NCBI RefSeq assembly: GCF_963677155.1
Contig: NZ_OY781884.1
Span: 790,001-854,000, forward strand
Length of the DNA stretch: 64,000 bases
Source: an uncultured Draconibacterium sp.
GTDB lineage: Bacteria; Bacteroidota; Bacteroidia; Bacteroidales; Prolixibacteraceae
Direction: 5' to 3'
Shown here: positions 31,401-37,536 of the stretch, one piece after another
Numbering within the stretch: position 1 is the first letter of the stretch
Layout: the number at the start of each line of letters is the position of its first letter
Program-made: the position numbers and the translations under genes
The notes under the pieces: generated by a model
Seen by the model: the letters and a program-made list of their open reading frames with translations, nothing else
Database searches by the model: none
What the model was told of the DNA's origin: nothing

Positions 31401-33080
31401 CTTACGGCTGTTGACAACTGTGGAGAGGTAAATATTGTATTTACTGAAACCAGAACTGACGGCGACTGTGCAAACAGCTATACATTAACTCGTACATGGA
31501 CAGCTACTGACAATTGTGGTAATGAAACTTCTCACACACAAACGGTGGTTGTTTCTGACAATACAGCACCTGAAATTACCTGCAACGACATCACTATTCA
31601 ACTTGATGCAAATGGTGCTGCAACCATAACTGTTGATGATATTAACGGTGGCACAACTGATGCTTGCAGCGATATCGACACCATGTATATAAGCCAGGCT
31701 ACTTTCGATTGTGATAACGTTGGTGAAAACCAGGTTACTCTAACTGTAATTGACGAGTGCGGAAACGCTTCAACATGTACTGCTACTGTTACTGTTGAGG
31801 AAGGAGATGCTAACTGTGGTCTCCAACCATTCAAAGCAAACGACGATATCCTTACCTTAGCTTACTGTCCGGATGAAACAGTTTCTGGAGAGCTTGATTT
31901 GTTTGCAAACGATGAAGGGTTTACCCCTGAAAATGTAAACTTTACTGTACTTACCGATTTACCCGAGGGGGTAAGTATTACAGATGGTAATTTACTTTAC
32001 GCAAACGAAAATCCAACTGAAACTGTTATTACATTCACCTACTCTGTATGCCATACAGTTAATACTGAAAACTGCAGCACCGCAGAAGTGACCATACAGC
32101 TTCTTGTTGATACTGATTGCGACGGCGTACCTGATATTGATGATCTTGATGACGACGACGATGGTATTCTTGATATTATTGAGGAAGAAAACGCACTAGA
32201 TCAAACATCATTGGATTCTGATGGTGACGGTATTGTTGACCGCTTAGACATTGACGCTGATAACGACGGAATTGTTGACAACGTTGAGTGGCAATCAACA
32301 ATTGCTGAAGGAGGTGAGTATGACTATATCTTCCCGCTGGGAACAGATTCAAACGGCGATGGATGGGATGATGCTTATGATCCTGCCAGTAATGGTATTA
32401 CTTACGACCCCTGGGACATGGACCTGGACGGGACTCCGGATTACCTGGATACCAATACGGATAACGAAGGGGAAGACGACAACGTTGAAGGTTGGGATGA
32501 ATTCCCTAACGACTCGATAGCAGATGTAAGTTACATTGGCAGCGATACCGACAAAGATGGTCTGGATGACGCTTACGATACTTATAACACTACTACCGAA
32601 GAATGGGCTCCCGGACAAAATGCTATCGGATCTGATGCTTACCTGCAGGATACTGATGATGACGGTGTACGCGACTGGAGGGATGCGGTTGATGACAGAA
32701 CTCCTCCAGAACAATTTGCCTGTGGAGATCCGGTTATTCCAAACGCCTTCTCGCCTAACCAGGATGGCTACAATGATTACTTCAAAGTAATGATTTACTG
32801 TACAGGCACCCAGGGTGGAAATGAAGAAAGAGTACTTGGGGACGATTTCTCTGATGCAAGAATAGAAATATTTAACAGATGGGGAACCCTGGTTTATGAG
32901 CAGGAACGTTATGGAGATGAAGACTACTGGGGAGATGTAGATGCATGGTGGAACGGAACTTCGATGAACAATATGCAGGTAGGTGGAAATCAGTTACCAA
33001 CTGCAACCTACTACTACATACTGTACTTTAATGATGGAAAGAGAGAGCCTATTACCGGATTCGTATTCCTAAATAATTAA
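19449..33080 (+). CDS. Giant T9SS type B surface adhesin 2 (SprB-repeat stalk)
   Basis: 4543 aa. The signal peptide lies within the first 41 residues (MWFKTLLIAVILAMSG core); an internal ATG at 19509 (Met21) is a plausible alternative start. About 42-510 is a large beta domain (SNIIYAGLYWSGR, GGWGLVVVYENSKMKWRD), followed by a DUF11-like module (about 515-640) and Ig/PKD-like modules to 935. Residues 936-3791 are 34 tandem 84-aa SprB-type repeats (CYDGNDGAFTASASGG, LTAGTYTVYVKDGNDC). About 3792-4220 are Cys-containing HYR-like modules, then Asp-rich thrombospondin-3-like motifs, then the type B C-terminal domain (about 4425-4543). SprB is the mobile gliding adhesin of Flavobacterium; whether this organism glides cannot be told from here. 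Head and stalk are unrelated to adhesin 1, but the C-terminal about 550 aa are nearly identical. It is followed by its own PorP/SprF gene. Confidence 0.93.
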   Translation: MKKNLPKLFEILSIFNESKIMWFKTLLIAVILAMSGNVYSQVIVPFNPRTSSYTPNQTIYHVKGDFTMLGNTNLILKDYSATKNNNNNDVIFVDIDNDPSTVNSSSATLVLSEENGATPECSNIIYAGLYWSGRTQRNDYENTWTTGGSTENVYNNNVINNAYTLNISQNGSWSNDNNRTATYTFTPSGGGDVVTFEFTTNYHSKEVKVSVGGGPATTINASYSSDWNNMTANFDTPYIINTGSANIKVNNLRKNTSSNTIDEDFRANVTYGGVTLNKQEVLFKATGDTYSTVSATNSNILYPQGDAYDQIYVAYAEVTDYVRQNGTAEYTVANIALREGKDDAGRSGGWGLVVVYENSKMKWRDVSIFDGYGYMKSSGNDAYLPVLGFNTVPSGDVNMKLGMMASEGDISAAGDFFAIQKLQSSDYERLNHSENSTDNFFNSSIYTGNNPRNPNITNNIGMDISMFNIPNADKSIIANGQTSTTFKYGTNGDGYVIYSIAMAVDAYVPEPEATVAIESVNSTPPGTEVLPNDIIEYNLEIRNIGTEDIENGKIIIPIPYTAEYVSSSGAFFQGLNGNQPYYDSGEGATGAIIWEFGDMPLYNPTTTLLGKLTFKLKVTTDCFILSNANCSPAVTLDGSISGIGHDSQVAVSNVGFIQGYQTSGSCEGAAIKDPLTMPINAGTYVSENCSGDYSTRDFSYCNFGGSNIPFSDVTANFPAGTRFYNEYPVTSSATEYTNATGFPGTVGKTYYYAVPPGITACYWQFTITVNDITSTPNANNINYCIGDVATPLTATPSDNSYTLFYYTSATDDTPETSITPSTTEAGTTSYWVAEGLSNQCISPNKVKFEVKVNPLPEPYISGSSSVCLNTTMVYSTTLVAGNTYLWEVSNGTIIGSITNSTVNILWETEGHGSVSVTETTPSGCSKTKTLETDVNEVDATEVTADHKDVTCYDGNDGAFTASASGGDGDYTYSLKNDFSNSNTNGKFTGLTAGTYTVYVKDGNDCTDPTQLKVTITEPDEVDATEVTADHKDVTCYDGKDGAFTASASGGDGNYTYSLKNDFSNSNANGKFTGLTAGTYTVYVKDGNDCTDPTQLKVTITEPDEVDATEVTADHKDVTCYDGKDGAFTASASGGDGNYTYSLKNDFSNSNANGKFTGLTAGTYTVYVKDGNDCTDPTQLKVTITEPDEVDATEVTADHKDVTCYDGNDGAFTASASGGDGDYTYSLKNDFSNSNANGKFTGLTAGTYTVYVKDGNDCTDPTQLKVTITEPDEVDATEVTADHKDVTCYDGNDGAFTASASGGDGNYTYSLKNDFSNSNANGKFTGLTAGTYTVYVKDGNDCTDPTQLKVTITEPDEVDATEVTADHKDVTCYDGKDGAFTASASGGDGDYTYSLAADFSNSNTNGKFTGLTAGTYTVYVKDGNDCTDPTQLKVTITEPDEVDATEVTADHKDVTCYDGKDGAFTASASGGDGNYTYSLKNDFSNSNANGKFTGLTAGTYTVYVKDGNDCTDPTQLKVTITEPKKVDATEVTADHKDVTCYDGKDGAFTASASGGDGDYTYSLAADFSNSNTNGKFTGLTAGTYTVYVKDGNDCTDPTQLKVTITEPKKVDATEVTADHKDVTCYDGKDGAFTASASGGDGDYTYSLAADFSNSNTNGKFTGLTAGTYTVYVKDGNDCTDPTQLKVTITEPDEVDATEVTADHKDVTCYDGNDGAFTASASGGDGNYTYSLKNDFSNSNTNGKFTGLTAGTYTVYVKDGNDCTDPTQLKVTITEPDEVDATEVTADHKDVTCYDGNDGAFTASASGGDGDYTYSLKNDFSNSNTNGKFTGLTAGTYTVYVKDGNDCTDPTQLKVTITEPKKVDATEVTADHKDVTCYDGKDGAFTASASGGDGDYTYSLAADFSNSNTNGKFTGLTAGTYTVYVKDGNDCTDPTQLKVTITEPKKVDATEVTADHKDVTCYDGNDGAFTASASGGDGDYTYSLAADFSNSNTNGKFTGLTAGTYTVYVKDGNDCTDPTQLKVTITEPKKVDATEVTADHKDVTCYDGNDGAFTASASGGDGDYTYSLKNDFSNSNTNGKFTGLTAGTYTVYVKDGNDCTDPTQLKVTITEPDEVDATEVTADHKDVTCYDGNDGAFTASASGGDGNYTYSLKNDFSNSNANGKFTGLTAGTYTVYVKDGNDCTDPTQLKVTITEPDEVDATEVTADHKDVTCYDGNDGAFTASASGGDGNYTYSLKNDFSNSNANGKFTGLTAGTYTVYVKDGNDCTDPTQLKVTITEPDEVDATEVTADHKDVTCYDGKDGAFTASASGGDGDYTYSLAADFSNSNTNGKFTGLTAGTYTVYVKDGNDCTDPTQLKVTITEPKKVDATEVTADHKDVTCYDGNDGAFTASASGGDGDYTYSLAADFSNSNTNGKFTGLTAGTYTVYVKDGNDCTDPTQLKVTITEPDEVDATEVTADHKDVTCYDGKDGAFTASASGGDGNYTYSLKNDFSNSNANGKFTGLTAGTYTVYVKDGNDCTDPTQLKVTITEPDEVDATEVTADHKDVTCYDGKDGAFTASASGGDGDYTYSLAADFSNSNTNGKFTGLTAGTYTVYVKDGNDCTDPTQLKVTITEPDEVDATEVTADHKDVTCYDGKDGAFTASASGGDGNYTYSLKNDFSNSNANGKFTGLTAGTYTVYVKDGNDCTDPTQLKVTITEPDEVDATEVTADHKDVTCYDGNDGAFTASASGGDGNYTYSLKNDFSNSNTNGKFTGLTAGTYTVYVKDGNDCTDPTQLKVTITEPDEVDATEVTADHKDVTCYDGKDGAFTASASGGDGDYTYSLAADFSNSNTNGKFTGLTAGTYTVYVKDGNDCTDPTQLKVTITEPDEVDATEVTADHKDVTCYDGNDGAFTASASGGDGDYTYSLKNDFSNSNANGKFTGLTAGTYTVYVKDGNDCTDPTQLKVTITEPDEVDATEVTADHKDVTCYDGNDGAFTASASGGDGNYTYSLKNDFSNSNANGKFTGLTAGTYTVYVKDGNDCTDPTQLKVTITEPDEVDATEVTADHKDVTCYDGKDGAFTASASGGDGDYTYSLAADFSNSNTNGKFTGLTAGTYTVYVKDGNDCTDPTQLKVTITEPDEVDATEVTADHKDVTCYDGKDGAFTASASGGDGNYTYSLKNDFSNSNANGKFTGLTAGTYTVYVKDGNDCTDPTQLKVTITEPKKVDATEVTADHKDVTCYDGKDGAFTASASGGDGDYTYSLAADFSNSNTNGKFTGLTAGTYTVYVKDGNDCTDPTQLKVTITEPKKVDATEVTADHKDVTCYDGKDGAFTASASGGDGDYTYSLAADFSNSNTNGKFTGLTAGTYTVYVKDGNDCTDPTQLKVTITEPKKVDATEVTADHKDVTCYDGKDGAFTASASGGDGDYTYSLAADFSNSNTNGKFTGLTAGTYTVYVKDGNDCTDPTQLKVTITEPKKVDATEVTADHKDVTCYDGNDGAFTASASGGDGDYTYSLAADFSNSNANGKFTGLTAGTYTVYVKDGNDCTDPTQLKVTITEPKKVDATEVTADHKDVTCYDGNDGAFTASASGGDGDYTYSLAADFSNSNTNGKFTGLTAGTYTVYVKDGNDCTDPTQLKVTITEPDEVDATEVTADHKDVTCYDGKDGAFTASASGGDGNYTYSLKNDFSNSNANGKFTGLTAGTYTVYVKDGNDCTDPTQLKVTITEPKKVDATEVTADHKDVTCYDGKDGAFTASASGGDGDYTYSLAADFSNSNTNGKFTGLTAGTYTVYVKDGNDCTDPTQLKVTITEPDEVILVAPKDTTVNTCLSQQEINTEFNIWLSRVTANGGKNLLVTNNNAGAPNACGGSTEVIWTAKSECTEVIKDTAIFTVPDAIKLNVDGPQDFSASSCDFDDQTALDAAFKTWIDSFYVVTNACAATATDISNLTAPDLCEGGIVNVTFGIGNSCTNDTIRATFTINSTTPSFEEDLPANVTVECDMIPSPAALTAVDNCGEVNIVFTETRTDGDCANSYTLTRTWTATDNCGNETSHTQTVVVSDNTAPEITCNDITIQLDANGAATITVDDINGGTTDACSDIDTMYISQATFDCDNVGENQVTLTVIDECGNASTCTATVTVEEGDANCGLQPFKANDDILTLAYCPDETVSGELDLFANDEGFTPENVNFTVLTDLPEGVSITDGNLLYANENPTETVITFTYSVCHTVNTENCSTAEVTIQLLVDTDCDGVPDIDDLDDDDDGILDIIEEENALDQTSLDSDGDGIVDRLDIDADNDGIVDNVEWQSTIAEGGEYDYIFPLGTDSNGDGWDDAYDPASNGITYDPWDMDLDGTPDYLDTNTDNEGEDDNVEGWDEFPNDSIADVSYIGSDTDKDGLDDAYDTYNTTTEEWAPGQNAIGSDAYLQDTDDDGVRDWRDAVDDRTPPEQFACGDPVIPNAFSPNQDGYNDYFKVMIYCTGTQGGNEERVLGDDFSDARIEIFNRWGTLVYEQERYGDEDYWGDVDAWWNGTSMNNMQVGGNQLPTATYYYILYFNDGKREPITGFVFLNN
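22254..30821 (+). repeat. Tandem array: 34 units of 252 bp (SprB repeats)
   Basis: Units start at GAAGTAGACGCTAC and recur every 252 bp from 22254 to 30821 (8,568 / 252 = 34). Each encodes 84 aa. Five protein positions toggle between two states: GND/GKD, GDGD/GDGN, LKND/LAAD, SNTN/SNAN, and the inter-unit linker EPDEV/EPKKV. States are linked: LAAD always follows GDGD, while GDGN always precedes LKND. Units 4-8 and most of 9 match units 24-28 and 29 (shift 5,040 bp = 20 units), including rare silent variants. The unit length preserves reading frame on gain or loss. Confidence 0.97.
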
Positions 33081-33091
33081 TTGATTAATTA

Positions 33092-34069
33092 ATGAATGTC
33101 CAATCTGTAAAATTTAAAATGATGAAAGCAAAATTAAATATAATCAAAGGTTTAGGGATTCTGGCAATAGTAATAGCTGCATTTACTTCAAATGCCCAGC
33201 AGGACCCGATGTTTACACAATACATGTTTAATACACAAACCATTAACCCGGCTTATGCCGGTACATGGGAATCCATCGGGTTTATGGCTCTGGGACGTAA
33301 TCAGTGGTCCGGTTGGGAAGGAGCTCCTACAACTTATACCTTTTCGGTACAGGCTCCACTAAAAAATGAACGTGTGGCCCTGGGATTAAATGTTATGAAT
33401 GACAAAGTTGGATTAGAAAAACGTTTTTATGTTTTTGCCGATTATTCTTACCTACTTCCTCTCAGCAGCAAAGTGAATCTAAGACTGGGACTTAAAGGAG
33501 GTTTTACCAATTACTCGAACAATTTAGCAGAGTATACCATTTTAGACCCGGGCGATCCGAATTTTGCGGGTGAAATAAAAAATGCATTCAAACCAAACTT
33601 TGGTGCAGGGGCCTTTTTATACAGCAAAAGAGCCTATGTCGGGCTTTCAATTCCGAAATTAGTGAGTACTACTTTTGATAACGACATGAAAAGTTTTTCG
33701 GTTGAAGGTGAATTACGTCACTATTTCCTGATTGCAGGTGCCGTTTTTGATATGGGCGAGAATGTAAAATTCAAACCGACCATGTTTACCAAAGCTTCGT
33801 TTACTTCGGAAACAGGTACTCCGCTTCAGTTCGACTTTACCGGAAACTTCCTGATTAAAGAAAAATTGTGGTTGGGGGCGATGTATCGTACAGGTGCTTC
33901 TTACGGTGTTATTGCTCAATGGATATTCGACCAGAAATTACGTATTGGTTATGCTATTGATTTTACGACTAACAATATGAAATATTACAGTCATGAAACA
34001 CATGAAGTAATGATCTCTTACGAACTCAGACTTAAGAAAGAAAAAGTGGTATCACCGAGATACTTCTAG
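33092..34069 (+). CDS. PorP/SprF-family T9SS outer-membrane protein, copy 2
   Basis: 325 aa, starting 11 nt after adhesin 2. Same signal peptide and DPMFTQYMFNTQTINPAYAG motif as copy 1. The protein differs from copy 1 at only three positions (Val3, YSKRAYVG for YSKKAYVG, ELRLKKEK for ELRFKKEK), and most DNA differences are silent. Such similarity, with two very different adhesin stalks, implies that PorP recognises the shared C-terminal module and not the stalk; this is inference. Either PorP could in principle serve both adhesins. Confidence 0.93.
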   Translation: MNVQSVKFKMMKAKLNIIKGLGILAIVIAAFTSNAQQDPMFTQYMFNTQTINPAYAGTWESIGFMALGRNQWSGWEGAPTTYTFSVQAPLKNERVALGLNVMNDKVGLEKRFYVFADYSYLLPLSSKVNLRLGLKGGFTNYSNNLAEYTILDPGDPNFAGEIKNAFKPNFGAGAFLYSKRAYVGLSIPKLVSTTFDNDMKSFSVEGELRHYFLIAGAVFDMGENVKFKPTMFTKASFTSETGTPLQFDFTGNFLIKEKLWLGAMYRTGASYGVIAQWIFDQKLRIGYAIDFTTNNMKYYSHETHEVMISYELRLKKEKVVSPRYF

Positions 34070-34091
34070 CTAAAATATTTTGATGTTGTGT

Positions 34092-34307
34092 TTAGAACCC
34101 GAGTCGCAGCTTTCCTTGCTGAGGCTTGGGTTTTGTTTTTAAATGCTCTTCAACCAAACCATCAATAACGGGCAAACAACGGCCACAAGATGTTCCGGCA
34201 CGTGTTAACGATTGAATCTGAGCAGTAGAATCGGCTCCTTTTTCCAGCAGTTTTTTTATCTCCGATTCATCAACAAAATTACACATACATACCAGCCTGT
34301 TCGCCAT
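34092..34307 (-). CDS. BFD-like [2Fe-2S]-binding protein
   Basis: 71 aa. Cys7, Cys9, Cys41 and Cys44 form the C-x-C...C-x2-C pattern (LVCMCN, TSCGRCLP) of bacterioferritin-associated ferredoxin-like domains, which bind a [2Fe-2S] cluster and serve in electron transfer, for instance iron release or as a domain of nitrite reductases. The conserved domain ends near residue 56. The last about 14 residues (PKPQQGKLRLGF) are encoded by the terminator hairpin of the duplicated adhesin cassette, so the original 3' end may have been replaced. Convergent with cassette 2 and not obviously in an operon. Confidence 0.75.
   Translation of the reverse strand: MANRLVCMCNFVDESEIKKLLEKGADSTAQIQSLTRAGTSCGRCLPVIDGLVEEHLKTKPKPQQGKLRLGF
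34096..34140 (+). terminator. Terminator of adhesin cassette 2
   Basis: Same 8-bp stem as the cassette 1 terminator (34096-34103 with 34125-34132) followed by TTTTGTTTTT. It overlaps the last codons of the convergent BFD-like gene. Confidence 0.8.
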
Positions 34308-34705
34308 TATTTTTCAGAATCAATTAAGGTTATTAACAATATTTCGGGACTTTCTTACCCCATCGAATTCACATAAAAAATATTTTGCCCAATAGATAAG
34401 CCCATTTCCCATTCACGATTGGAATCGTTTCACTTAGTCTCCTCCCCCCTTCAGGTACGAATCGCCATTATTATCCTGTCCATCGTGCTCCCAAACACCA
34501 GCGAAAATAGGTTTCTTCATCAGGCTAACGACATCGTTTTATCCCAAATCGTCCCAGTTTTACTGAATCAGAATACCTGCTGCTGCTCCCTGCACATAAA
34601 CGTTTACCAAACCACTCTTAATCCCGGCTATCTCAACTATTTCCTCTACATCCAAAGTAATAATATAATTATGTTGCGGTGTCAATACCGTCATAATCCT
34701 CTACA
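34308..34705. other. Gene-free stretch
   Basis: About 400 bp between the BFD-like gene and the HD-domain gene. An open frame at 34419-34751 on the plus strand has no recognisable domain and runs into the HD gene, so it is not accepted. No structured RNA or repeat was seen. Confidence 0.4.
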
Positions 34706-35494
34706 TCAGGCAATAAACTTATTTTCTACAAATACTTTTACTTTTCGGTAGATTTCAATCACCCTATCGTTTTTGGGCATCGAGTTATAGATTTTTTCGA
34801 GGTAACGCTTTTCCATCATTAACTCGAACGATGGTCTGTAATTTAAATCGTACACCCACGAAAGCTGCATAACTTTAATATCAAGTTCGTTTGTTATGCT
34901 TTCTTTTGCCACCGGGATCCCTTTTAATATCTGTTTCGAAACATCTTTTGAAACCGTTCCTCCTTTTGGCATTTCCCAGGTTAAAGTATGATTTGGCGTT
35001 GCCTTCGGATTTGAATAATAATCGGTTATTACACGCAGAATATCAAGCTTATCGGCATCGCGGATTAGTTTCGCAAAAAGTCGTTCTTTATCCGTCATAT
35101 CCTCTATAAGCCCCAGCTTATTGTGCTGTTGGATTGCCAGAAATATCAATTCCTCCTGCTCGTCATCCAGCTCATTAAAAAAGTCGCCTTGCTGCAATAC
35201 TTCAATTCCCAATTCGGCATGATCAACCGACTTGGCATCATTAAAAGTGTTGTACTCTTTCAGCTGCCTAAACCGTCCAATATCGTGAAACAAGCCTATT
35301 AAATAAGCAAGTCGAGCTTCCGTTTCGTTGAGCTCCATATTTTTAGCCAAATGTAAAGCCAAATCAGCAACGCGTAATGAATGATTTTTCTTTATCTCGA
35401 AATTCGTAAGCTGATCTTCACTAAGTCCGGCAAAAGAGTCAACGTACTCGTTAAACTTCTTTATAGCCAGTATTGTTTTCGTCTCCATAGTCAT
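34706..35494 (-). CDS. HD-domain phosphohydrolase-like protein
   Basis: 262 aa, no signal peptide, so cytoplasmic. The HD metal site is visible: His38 in NHSLRVADLA, His70-Asp71 in LIGLFHDIGRFRQ, and a later conserved helix with RDADKLDILR around 140-150. HD proteins of this type are metal-dependent phosphohydrolases acting on nucleotides or related phosphates; the substrate here is unknown. Met3 is an alternative start. It is a single gene, divergent from tRNA-Arg. Confidence 0.85.
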   Translation of the reverse strand: MTMETKTILAIKKFNEYVDSFAGLSEDQLTNFEIKKNHSLRVADLALHLAKNMELNETEARLAYLIGLFHDIGRFRQLKEYNTFNDAKSVDHAELGIEVLQQGDFFNELDDEQEELIFLAIQQHNKLGLIEDMTDKERLFAKLIRDADKLDILRVITDYYSNPKATPNHTLTWEMPKGGTVSKDVSKQILKGIPVAKESITNELDIKVMQLSWVYDLNYRPSFELMMEKRYLEKIYNSMPKNDRVIEIYRKVKVFVENKFIA

Positions 35495-35614
35495 AGCTTT
35501 ATGCCGACAAATGTAGCGATATAAAAAAATGTGCGATGAGAGAAGAGGACGATTTTATCAACATTTATTGGTAAGCTAACTTGAATTTGAATGATGGACA
35601 TTCGGGAATTTTGT

Positions 35615-35622
35615 TACTTTTG
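35615..35622 (+). promoter_or_regulatory. -7 promoter element of tRNA-Arg
   Basis: TACTTTTG is a perfect TAnnTTTG Bacteroidota -7 box ending 12 bp before the tRNA. No TTTG lies at the ideal 19-nt distance; the nearest is at 35586-35589, 25 nt away. Confidence 0.5.
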
Positions 35623-35633
35623 CAGCCAATATC

Positions 35634-35705
35634 GGTCCTATAGTTCAATGGATAGAATACAAGATTCCGGTTCTTGCGATCTGGGTTCGAATCCCGGTAG
35701 GATCA
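35634..35705 (+). tRNA. tRNA-Arg (anticodon CCG)
   Basis: Acceptor GGTCCTA pairs with TAGGATC (one G-U), the anticodon stem CAAGA/TCTTG encloses loop TTCCGGT with anticodon CCG (reads CGG codons), and the T arm has GGTTCGAATCC. Discriminator A and no encoded CCA. 72 nt. It is a single-tRNA unit with its own -7 box and terminator. tRNA genes are common integration sites, and a broken recombinase lies 1.3 kb downstream. Confidence 0.96.
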
Positions 35706-35726
35706 CTTGGTCAATTTGGCTTCACA

Positions 35727-35758
35727 GAGGTATGATTTGTCTTCATACCTCCTTTTTT
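35727..35758 (+). terminator. Terminator of tRNA-Arg
   Basis: GAGGTATGA and TCATACCTC form a perfect 9-bp stem around a 7-nt loop (35727-35751), followed by CTTTTTT. It starts 22 nt after the tRNA. Confidence 0.9.
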
Positions 35759-35941
35759 GCATTATTGATTCCTTTGGAGGCATTTTCCTAGGTAATAACA
35801 AATGCATAAGAGCACTGAATAGTAGTGACTTATCCATATTTTTGGCATTTTTTTGTATTCAGATTTTATTTTTTTGCCTACAATTGAGCAACCTTTTCCA
35901 GAAACTTCCATCTCTTAGATAGATCAAAAAAATAAAATATT

Positions 35942-36964
35942 ATGGTAAGCCTGACAAAATTATTAAAGCACCTGTTTGTTGCAGGTGTAGTTCTCTTTTT
36001 TTACGCTTGTTCAAAAGATGATAATGTAAACCCATCTCCGAATAATAACCCGGAAACCCCCTCTAGAATAGAAGATGTATTAAATGGAAACGACCGGGAG
36101 CTGATTAATCTGCTAAATAAAGTAAGGGGGAGCATCGGAAAACGAAATTATGGATCAAAAACAATTTGGAGTAGAAAGAATGACTATGGTTTGGGATTAT
36201 ATATCTCCGCTAATCATGTTATTGGGTTAAGTTCGTGGAATTCGAACAATGCAGCGTATTTTGATATTACATCTGAAGACAATGGCATTTTTACTTCTTC
36301 GCAAATTCCGCCGTCAAGTGAAAAAGTGGATTTGGGCGATACATTAATCGCCGATTTTCCCTTAATCCATTTTGATATTTCTTCATCAGCTACAGATACT
36401 ACGATTTTGCCTGCCGAGGATTTTTTCTTAGGTATTGTTGATAATCAAAAGATAATGTCTGATTTATTGGCACATAGCCCCGAGCTGGTTCAAACCAATG
36501 TTCCGCTGCAGATGTATGATCCAGCTAATCGGACAAAAGCCGATCAAACATGGAATGTTCCAAATGCAGGAGAAAAAGCGATAGTGGTTGGGTACCCTCA
36601 GGATGTTGTTAATTACCCCAATGGAGGTGTTGCTTATGGCAAGATACTGTCGAATTCGGAAGCAGAAGCAGTAATAAAAGAATTACAGGCAGCTGGAGAT
36701 TCAGAAGGTGATATTCCGTACAACGAAGATGCCGAATTCTTTGTTGAAGCCCGGTCGCTAGCCGGAATGAGCGGAGGTGGGACATTCAATTCAAAAGGAC
36801 AATTGTTGGGTATTGCGGTTAGGGGAAGTAATACGGAAAATGCACCAAAGATCATCCGGATCGTGAGGGCCTCTTATATTCGTTCAAAAATGATCGGGTT
36901 TTATAATGGATTATCTCAAACCGATAAAGATAAATTAAGACCATTTATTAGCGGGGAAATTTGA
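35942..36964 (+). CDS. Trypsin-like serine protease-fold lipoprotein
   Basis: 340 aa. Lipobox FFYAC (Cys23) followed by an Asp/Asn/Pro-rich linker, so likely a surface or periplasmic lipoprotein. The body resembles the trypsin-like fold: His92 in LYISANHVIG (compare TAAHV), Asp145 in PLIHFDIS as the likely acid, and Ser277 in SLAGMSGGGTFN followed by GQLLGIAVRG (compare GxSGGP and the downstream LLGI strand). All three triad positions can be filled, so activity is plausible, but the assignment rests on motifs. It has its own terminator and no partner gene. It lies in the accessory region just after tRNA-Arg. Confidence 0.72.
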   Translation: MVSLTKLLKHLFVAGVVLFFYACSKDDNVNPSPNNNPETPSRIEDVLNGNDRELINLLNKVRGSIGKRNYGSKTIWSRKNDYGLGLYISANHVIGLSSWNSNNAAYFDITSEDNGIFTSSQIPPSSEKVDLGDTLIADFPLIHFDISSSATDTTILPAEDFFLGIVDNQKIMSDLLAHSPELVQTNVPLQMYDPANRTKADQTWNVPNAGEKAIVVGYPQDVVNYPNGGVAYGKILSNSEAEAVIKELQAAGDSEGDIPYNEDAEFFVEARSLAGMSGGGTFNSKGQLLGIAVRGSNTENAPKIIRIVRASYIRSKMIGFYNGLSQTDKDKLRPFISGEI

Positions 36965-36991
36965 AAATAAGTATCATTTCGTTTCAAAGAA

Positions 36992-37053
36992 GGCGGCTTG
37001 CAATAAGGGAATATGGCTCAATATTCCCGGAACTTTTGCTTGCCGCTTTTTTT
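36992..37053 (+). terminator. Terminator of the protease-like lipoprotein gene
   Basis: GGCGGC...GCCGC outer stem (36993-36997 with 37042-37046) with an inner GGGAATA/TATTCCC stem (37007-37013 with 37022-37028), followed by seven T. It lies 28 nt after the stop. Confidence 0.75.
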
Positions 37054-37420
37054 GTCCGAAAATAGAGGAAGAAATCGAACAAGATCGAATTCACGGTTAT
37101 AGTAAATTTCTTCAGGAAACAACAAATTCTGAAATACCTTTTTACTGTTCAAATCACCGAAACCCCAAAATAGAAAGGGATTCCTGCATATTTTCACTGC
37201 AAAATCTATCACTTCTTTGAGGTTCGAACTGTATCCTCCTGTTCTATTAAGTTCCTGCACAATCTCAAAACACTCTTTTCCATATTTTGGTCTGAACTTT
37301 TCATACAAACTTCGGTCTATTTCGTCAACAACAAACCGCTCTTCAATGACATTTAATTTCTTTCTTGTTTCTGTCAGTTTAGTCTTTAAAAATGTAGCTT
37401 TTTTAGGATCGGTCAGAATC
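37018..37420 (-). pseudogene. Remnant of a serine site-specific recombinase (C-terminal part)
   Basis: The minus strand reads FLKTKLTETRKKLNVIEERF, then DEIDRSLYEKFRPKYGKE, then KKVFQNLLFPEEIYYNRE, ending at a stop at 37018. The last part matches the conserved tail of Bacteroidota large serine recombinases, where LQxLvFPEGIxYdr precedes the C-terminus. The frame is closed upstream by a stop near 37420, and neither the catalytic serine domain nor the recombinase domain is present, so this is a decayed fragment of a mobile element. Residues 37421-37507 on the plus strand (ending VAQIIVYELTHK) look like another unidentified fragment. Confidence 0.6.
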
Positions 37421-37536
37421 GTTTACAGAACGAAATTGAATAACAACTATCGGCAGATAAAAGATGAAGTCGCACAGATTATTGTATATGAGCTAACCCA
37501 TAAGTAGTTTTATAAGCCTTTCCCTGCTAAGTTGTA

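Larger units (their letters stand above)
31440..34142 (+). repeat. Long direct repeat, copy 2 (adhesin C-terminus, PorP, terminator)
   Basis: Counterpart of 16240-18942 at a constant +15,200 bp. It covers the adhesin 2 C-terminal module, the second PorP/SprF gene and the terminator. Its right edge lies inside the 3' end of a convergent BFD-like gene. Homologous recombination between the copies would remove 15.2 kb and leave one cassette. Confidence 0.93.

Noticed and set aside
34419-34751. 110-codon frame on the plus strand
   Set aside because: No domain or signal, unusual composition, and its end overlaps the HD-domain gene in antisense.
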